The notes beneath the pieces were generated by a model that was not told the DNA's origin, searched no databases, and saw nothing but the letters and a program-made list of their open reading frames with translations. Of a DNA stretch of 17,426 bases, positions 13,626 to 17,426 are shown one piece after another. Origin of the DNA: G963674505 sp964575975 (GTDB lineage: Bacteria > Desulfobacterota > Desulfobacteria > Desulfobacterales > SKZT01). The DNA lies in the NCBI GenBank assembly GCA_964575975.1, contig CAZNTU010000112.1:1-17426 (forward strand). The letters run 5' to 3'. Position 1 is the first letter of the stretch, and each line of letters starts with the position of its first letter. The translations under genes were made by a program, and so were the position numbers.

Positions 13626-14055
13626 GACCACCGAAGCGACCTTCCGGTAAAGGACAACCATCCGCGAAAGTCGAAAAAAAGCCTCTTGCTGGAAGCTATG
13701 TGATTTTACGAAAAAAGCGACATTCGAGAGCCATTCCCTTTTTGACCGATGGAATTCGTTATTGTCCCTTTTTTTCAAGTTTGGAAAAAATTTTAGAAAA
13801 GGTTCCGGAAACCCCGAACGCGTAAGCCGGGTGCATACCCGTTTCCGGGTTGGTTTGTTGACTATTGAAAATTTGGCACAAACCGCTTTTCATGACAGAC
13901 AATTCTATCGACCGGCAGGTTGGCAGCATACCTTGAGTCCGACTCCGAACAGAAGAATCGGCGCTTAAATCTCGGGCCGGATTATCGACGCGAACTCGGA
14001 TTGAAACCTTTCGAAATATGCCAGCCGCTTGAGACGCATGACGCAGGTACGAAAG
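13626..14055. other. Gene-free gap upstream of vapBC
   Basis: About 430 bases with no gene I can support; the open frames give no recognisable product. It contains a short hairpin at 13837-13850 (ACCCG and CGGGT around TTTC; read on the minus strand the loop is GAAA, a GNRA type). No terminator for the minus-strand hydrolase gene ending at 14056 is obvious. Confidence 0.4.
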
Positions 14056-14631
14056 TCAAGGAATTGCCGCGTTTCTGACCGCATCGACGAACCGGCCTCG
14101 TTCGATGGCGTTTTCCTTCAAGCATTGCCGCAGTTTCCGGCTAAGCTCCAACTGGACGCCTTTTCGTCTTTTTCCCCTGTTGCAGATGTTGTCCGGATGG
14201 ACCGCACCCATTCCCTCGTCTGGATTTCTCGCGTCGAACCCGGCCTTTACAAGCCCGCTTTCGATCTTTTCGACGAGAACGTCGTCCAGACCGCCGACCA
14301 TGACGAACGCTTCATGGTTGCTTTTGGCCCCGTGGACGGCTATTACGGCGTCCGCGTTCGAGACGATATTCAGCGCCGATGGTTCGTCGAAACGGTGACT
14401 GGTGATGTGCAAGAACCGGTTGCCGCTTTTCTTTACGCCTTTAAAAGCGTAGAAGGAAAGATCGTTTTTTGCGATTTCGGCTGCCAGTTCGCTCGTGAAA
14501 AATTCGATTTTTCCGCCGTGGGGGGCCATGACCAAAATACCCGAGCCGTTCCGCGCGCACTCGATTTCGTAGTCGACGCCCTGGGTTTCGTTTGCGGCAA
14601 GCTCTTGAAAGCTGGAATAGCGGTCTCTCAT
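14056..14631 (-). CDS. Poly-gamma-glutamate hydrolase family protein
   Basis: A 191-residue protein of the PGH family (phage PghP type), predicted zinc-dependent hydrolases of gamma-linked glutamate polymers. Family segments: FQELAANETQGVDYEI, VMAPHGGKIE (His38, Glu43), NDLSFYAFKG, LHITSHRFDEP (His75, His79) and AVIAVHGAKS (His100); these His/Glu residues are the likely zinc site. No signal peptide is visible, so it appears cytoplasmic. This ATG was chosen because AAGGA lies about 5 nt upstream and the homology begins here; the open frame continues 90 codons further upstream but looks non-coding. It is divergent from the two-component system at 14875. It could be a prophage relic, a capsule or PGA degrader, or act on another amide; not resolved. 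Confidence 0.85.
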   Translation of the reverse strand: MRDRYSSFQELAANETQGVDYEIECARNGSGILVMAPHGGKIEFFTSELAAEIAKNDLSFYAFKGVKKSGNRFLHITSHRFDEPSALNIVSNADAVIAVHGAKSNHEAFVMVGGLDDVLVEKIESGLVKAGFDARNPDEGMGAVHPDNICNRGKRRKGVQLELSRKLRQCLKENAIERGRFVDAVRNAAIP

Positions 14632-14676
14632 TTTTTCCTTTCTTGTGCATAGTTCGGTGTTCCGGATAGAAAATAT

Positions 14677-14697
14677 CCGCGAAGGGGATTTTCGCGG
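14677..14697. promoter_or_regulatory. Inverted repeat between the hydrolase and kinase genes
   Basis: CCGCGAA and TTCGCGG around a 7-nt loop, extended by AT/AT past a one-base bulge. It lies 46 nt upstream of the hydrolase start codon and has no T-run after it, so an operator or a 5'-UTR hairpin is more likely than a terminator. A binding site for the adjacent response regulator is possible but unproven. Confidence 0.35.
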
Positions 14698-14757
14698 GAT
14701 GTTATCGTTCTTGAATGCGGAAAGGAAGAAAAAAATGTTCCGTGAAATTCGCCGGAG

Positions 14758-14786
14758 TTGATCGGATTCGAGGATTCTGTTATGTT
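14758..14786 (+). promoter_or_regulatory. sigma70-like promoter of the two-component operon
   Basis: TTGATC (14758-14763), a 17-nt spacer and TATGTT (14781-14786), about 90 nt upstream of the kinase ATG. Both boxes are moderate matches. Confidence 0.45.
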
Positions 14787-14874
14787 TTTCGCATTGCTCC
14801 GGGTCGGCCGACAATGGTCGGGGGCGATCGGGCTCTGATTGACAACCGCGCAAGTCGCGCTTTTCGGTAAACGA

Positions 14875-15825
14875 ATGAACCGATACCATTGGTATTTCCA
14901 CCCCGTTTTCGTTTTCGTCTCTTCCATACTGGCGCTGGCGCTTTCCCTGTTCCTTTATATATATTGGTACATGGAGGCCAGTGCCGGTTTACGGAACTTG
15001 GTGGAAAAATTCAATATAGACGCCGGAAAGGTTCTCGCCTACGAGACTTGGGTCGTGATCTTGGTTCTCTCCATTCTCGTCGGATTGATCCTGCTAGGGA
15101 TATTCATTATTTTCGCGTACAACCAGAAAACGCTCCAGCTTTACAGGCTTCAACAGAATTTCATCAACAATTTCACACACGAACTCAAGACGCCCGTCAC
15201 ATCGCTAAAGCTGTACCTTGAAACGTTCCTGAAGCACGACCTGCCCCGAGACCAACAGAAGAAATATTTGGGATACATGCTCTTGGACTCCGAAAGGCTT
15301 TCGGAGAACATCAACCGCATTCTTAACATCGCCAAGCTGGAAAGCAAAAGCTACGGCGGCGAGTTCAGGCTTTCGGACATCGTTTCGACCGTCGACAGAT
15401 TCCTGCGCTCCAACAAGTATCTTTTTCCGGGTTGCGAAATCGAAATGGAGGCCGAGAAAGATTTGTCGCTGCCGTATCGAATGAACGAATCCCTTTTCGA
15501 AATGATGCTGATGAACCTGCTGAAAAACGCCGTCACTTACAATCGGGCGGAAACGCCGACGGTAAAATTGTCCTTCGAAAAGACGCCGAAAAAACTTGCC
15601 CTCCGGGTCGAAGACAATGGAATCGGAATGGAGCGGGGCGAATTGAAGAAAATTTTCAAGAAATTCTACCAGGCGGGAAACTCCGACGACATGACCGCCA
15701 AAGGAAGCGGGCTGGGGCTCTATTTTGCGCAGCAGGTCGCCCGCATCCACAACGGCAAGATCGTGGCGGAAAGTCCGGGACCCGGCAAGGGTTCGGTTTT
15801 CACGCTTGTTCTTCCACGAACATAA
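14875..15825 (+). CDS. Membrane sensor histidine kinase
   Basis: A 316-residue sensor kinase. Two membrane helices (about residues 11-32 and 58-81) enclose a periplasmic loop of only about 25 residues, so the sensing input is probably in or near the membrane. No HAMP domain is obvious. The phospho-acceptor is His102 in NNFTHELKTPVTSL. The N-box is MLMNLLKNAVTYN (Asn218), the G1 box VEDNGIGM (246-252) and the G2 box GSGLGLYFAQQ (277-287), so the catalytic domain appears complete. The ATG at 14875 has only a weak ribosome site (GGTAA); a TTG 36 nt upstream is an alternative. The partner regulator follows 11 nt after the stop. Confidence 0.9.
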   Translation: MNRYHWYFHPVFVFVSSILALALSLFLYIYWYMEASAGLRNLVEKFNIDAGKVLAYETWVVILVLSILVGLILLGIFIIFAYNQKTLQLYRLQQNFINNFTHELKTPVTSLKLYLETFLKHDLPRDQQKKYLGYMLLDSERLSENINRILNIAKLESKSYGGEFRLSDIVSTVDRFLRSNKYLFPGCEIEMEAEKDLSLPYRMNESLFEMMLMNLLKNAVTYNRAETPTVKLSFEKTPKKLALRVEDNGIGMERGELKKIFKKFYQAGNSDDMTAKGSGLGLYFAQQVARIHNGKIVAESPGPGKGSVFTLVLPRT

Positions 15826-15836
15826 AAGGTGAAACA

Positions 15837-16562
15837 ATGACCGCATCCCAAAGGAAACGCATTTTAGTCATCGAGGACGAACTGCATATTGCGGAAGGCC
15901 TCAAGTTGAACCTCACGCTCCAAGGCTACGACGTCGATACGGCCGAAGACGGGTTGGCGGGACTCGAAAAATGGAGGGTTTTCGAGCCCGATTTGATCGT
16001 CCTGGACATCATGCTCCCGGTCGTGGACGGATTCGCGGTCTTGAAAAGAATCAGGGAAAAGGACGAAAGATTGCCGATCCTGATCCTTTCGGCCAAAAAC
16101 GCTTCGGAAGACAAGGTGCAAGGGCTGGTTTGCGGCGTGGACGACTACATGACCAAGCCTTTCGACCTTGAGGAGTTTCTTCTCCGTGTAGAGCGCCTTC
16201 TATTGAGAGGCTCGTGGTCGTCGGCGGACAAGATCGAGGAAATCGAGGAGCTTTCCGACGGGACCTATCGGTTCGGCGAAAACGAAATCCGGTTCGAATC
16301 CCTTGCCGCGACGTGCGGTCTGGGCGAGGTCCATTTGACGGATCTCGAGCTTAGGCTGTTGAAACTGTTCGTCGTCAACCGGGGTAAACCTCTCTCGAGG
16401 GGCGAGATCCTGGAAAGCGCGTGGGGCTACGACCGAAACACCAGCACCCGAACCGTGGACAATTTCATCGTGAGGTTCCGGAAATATTTCGAAAAGGACC
16501 CCAAAAGCCCGGTCTTTTTTAAAAGCGTCCGATCCGTTGGGTACGTTTTCGACCACGAATGA
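15837..16562 (+). CDS. OmpR/PhoB-type response regulator
   Basis: A 241-residue regulator. Receiver domain 7-121: acidic pair Glu13/Asp14, phospho-acceptor Asp57 (DLIVLDIMLP), Ser85 (ILSAK) and Lys107 (MTKPFD). The C-terminal winged-helix DNA-binding domain (about 150-240) has LTDLELRLLKLFVVNRGKPLSR, the RTVDNFIVRFRKYFE recognition region and SVRSVGYVF. The ATG has AAGGTG 6 nt upstream. It is almost certainly phosphorylated by the kinase encoded immediately upstream; targets could include the divergent hydrolase gene. Its 3' end faces the radical SAM gene with an 80-nt gap and no clear terminator. Confidence 0.95.
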   Translation: MTASQRKRILVIEDELHIAEGLKLNLTLQGYDVDTAEDGLAGLEKWRVFEPDLIVLDIMLPVVDGFAVLKRIREKDERLPILILSAKNASEDKVQGLVCGVDDYMTKPFDLEEFLLRVERLLLRGSWSSADKIEEIEELSDGTYRFGENEIRFESLAATCGLGEVHLTDLELRLLKLFVVNRGKPLSRGEILESAWGYDRNTSTRTVDNFIVRFRKYFEKDPKSPVFFKSVRSVGYVFDHE

Positions 16563-16642
16563 AGGAAATCGAAAGAACTATATTGGCAAGCTTTTCCAGC
16601 TCTTCCCGCGTCGCGGAATCGGCGCATCTTTCCCGGGTTGTT

Positions 16643-17426
16643 TCATGTCTTTCGACCCTTGTTTTTTCCCTTTCGACCGAGAGACCCCTTTCGGGTTCCA
16701 GCCAGCGATGCAATGTACTCTGCTTTCATGTGGCGAAAGTTGTACCTGAACAGCGCCTCCGTCAGGTTCGCGTGCAGTTTGCCGAACTTTTCGGCGTAAA
16801 GCCGTCCGACCCAGCGGTAGTATGTCTCCATGCTTTTCATGTTCTGGGCGAAAAGGATTTTGACCAGTGCGTCGAGGAGTTCGTCCGCGTCGTCACCGAA
16901 AAAGTTCTCCATGGACGGCGGCGGACCTCCAGGAATCGGCCGGTATTTCTGCACGAAAACGTACGCGCCCGGAAGAGTCCTTAGAAATGCGAAGCGGCGG
17001 ACGTCCTGGGCCAGCGTCGTATCGAATCCATACATGCATACGAACTCGACGTTGTCCGTGTATCTGAAACCGAACAATCCGTACTTTTCGGCCATGAGGG
17101 CGAGGCGTTTGTCGTCGTTGAGACTGAAATAGTAGTTCGTCCGAGTGAACTTGGTGTTCTCGCACCGGATTCGCCTCAGGAGCCCCGCCTTCTCCTTGTC
17201 GATCAGGCGAAGGTCCAGCGTCTGGGTGAAGTTCACCCGAAGGTTGCGGCGCGCCATTTCCTCCAGGAGGGAGTCGGCTTCGGGATGCGCGAGGATGTTG
17301 TCGTCGAGCAGGATCAGCTTGTCTCTCTTTCCCTGCAGGAGGCCGTCGATGTCCGAAACCTGGCGAGGCCGGCCCTCCTTGACCGGCACGATGCAAAACG
17401 GGCATTTGCGGGGGCATCCCCTGGTA
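16643..17426 (-). CDS. Radical SAM protein (5' end beyond the window)
   Basis: The frame is open to the window edge, so the gene starts outside. Its first visible residues are TRGCPRKCPFCIVPVKEG, giving the radical SAM CxxxCxxC cluster motif with Cys codons at 17414-17416, 17402-17404 and 17393-17395. These three Cys bind the 4Fe-4S cluster that cleaves S-adenosylmethionine. Downstream are LILLDDNILAHPEADSL, the later strands of the barrel, and a C-terminal region (about 130 residues) rich in aromatic residues with a basic tail (GSLGRKGKNKGRKT). A GTG just after the motif could mislead a gene caller into a start that loses the cluster site. Substrate and reaction are not evident; upstream domains such as a B12-binding one cannot be judged. 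Confidence 0.88.
   Translation of the reverse strand, partial: TRGCPRKCPFCIVPVKEGRPRQVSDIDGLLQGKRDKLILLDDNILAHPEADSLLEEMARRNLRVNFTQTLDLRLIDKEKAGLLRRIRCENTKFTRTNYYFSLNDDKRLALMAEKYGLFGFRYTDNVEFVCMYGFDTTLAQDVRRFAFLRTLPGAYVFVQKYRPIPGGPPPSMENFFGDDADELLDALVKILFAQNMKSMETYYRWVGRLYAEKFGKLHANLTEALFRYNFRHMKAEYIASLAGTRKGSLGRKGKNKGRKT

Noticed and set aside
14632..14901. 90-codon N-terminal extension of the hydrolase
   Set aside because: Not homologous in style, overlaps the kinase promoter region and the kinase start, and a good ribosome site supports the internal ATG.
1..17426. CRISPR array, tRNA or rRNA genes, complete insertion sequence
   Set aside because: No regularly spaced direct repeats, no tRNA or rRNA signature and no transposase frame were recognised.

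Overview
The window looks like chromosomal DNA of an anaerobic Gram-negative bacterium, most likely a Desulfobacterota (former Deltaproteobacteria) member. This is inferred from the gene set: a phenylacetate-CoA ligase / ACT protein / Liv-type ABC transporter cluster, a dodecin, several toxin-antitoxin pairs and an Uma2 protein. No rRNA or tRNA gene was seen, so the taxonomy is an inference. TTG and GTG starts appear to be used (livH, livM, the Phd-type antitoxin).

Region 1-644 has no convincing gene and carries GC-rich palindromic repeats. Region 645-10493 (minus strand) is the main functional block. Read in the direction of transcription it is: a strong sigma70-like promoter (10465-10493); a leader of about 345 nt with a small Phe-rich ORF and a terminator-like hairpin; paaK; a tandem ACT-domain protein; livK; then, after an interruption, livH, livM, livG, livF and a second, divergent PaaK-like protein. 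The natural reading is import of an amino-acid-like or aromatic-acid substrate, CoA activation by the PaaK enzyme(s), and ligand sensing by the ACT protein. The interruption (5450-7039) holds a Phd/VapC-type toxin-antitoxin pair, a palindromic repeat and an oppositely oriented Uma2 gene; livK ends in its own terminator.

Region 10504-12525 (minus) has a stand-alone crotonase-family gene, a decayed EamA/DMT transporter pseudogene (apparent internal deletion plus an in-frame amber codon) and a dodecin. Region 12896-13505 (minus) is a second, unrelated VapBC module. Region 13506-14055 is mostly gene-free and holds another repeat copy. At 14056-14631 (minus) is a poly-gamma-glutamate-hydrolase-family gene, divergent from a two-component system (histidine kinase 14875-15825, OmpR-type regulator 15837-16562). 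The right edge cuts a radical SAM gene on the minus strand, whose CxxxCxxC cluster motif lies in the last 35 bases of the window.

Five copies of one palindromic element (core GCGCCGCC / GGCGGCGC) lie between genes across the window. The most interesting signals are the promoter-leader-hairpin arrangement upstream of paaK, the degenerate nucleotide-binding loop of the second PaaK-like protein, and the split transporter operon.
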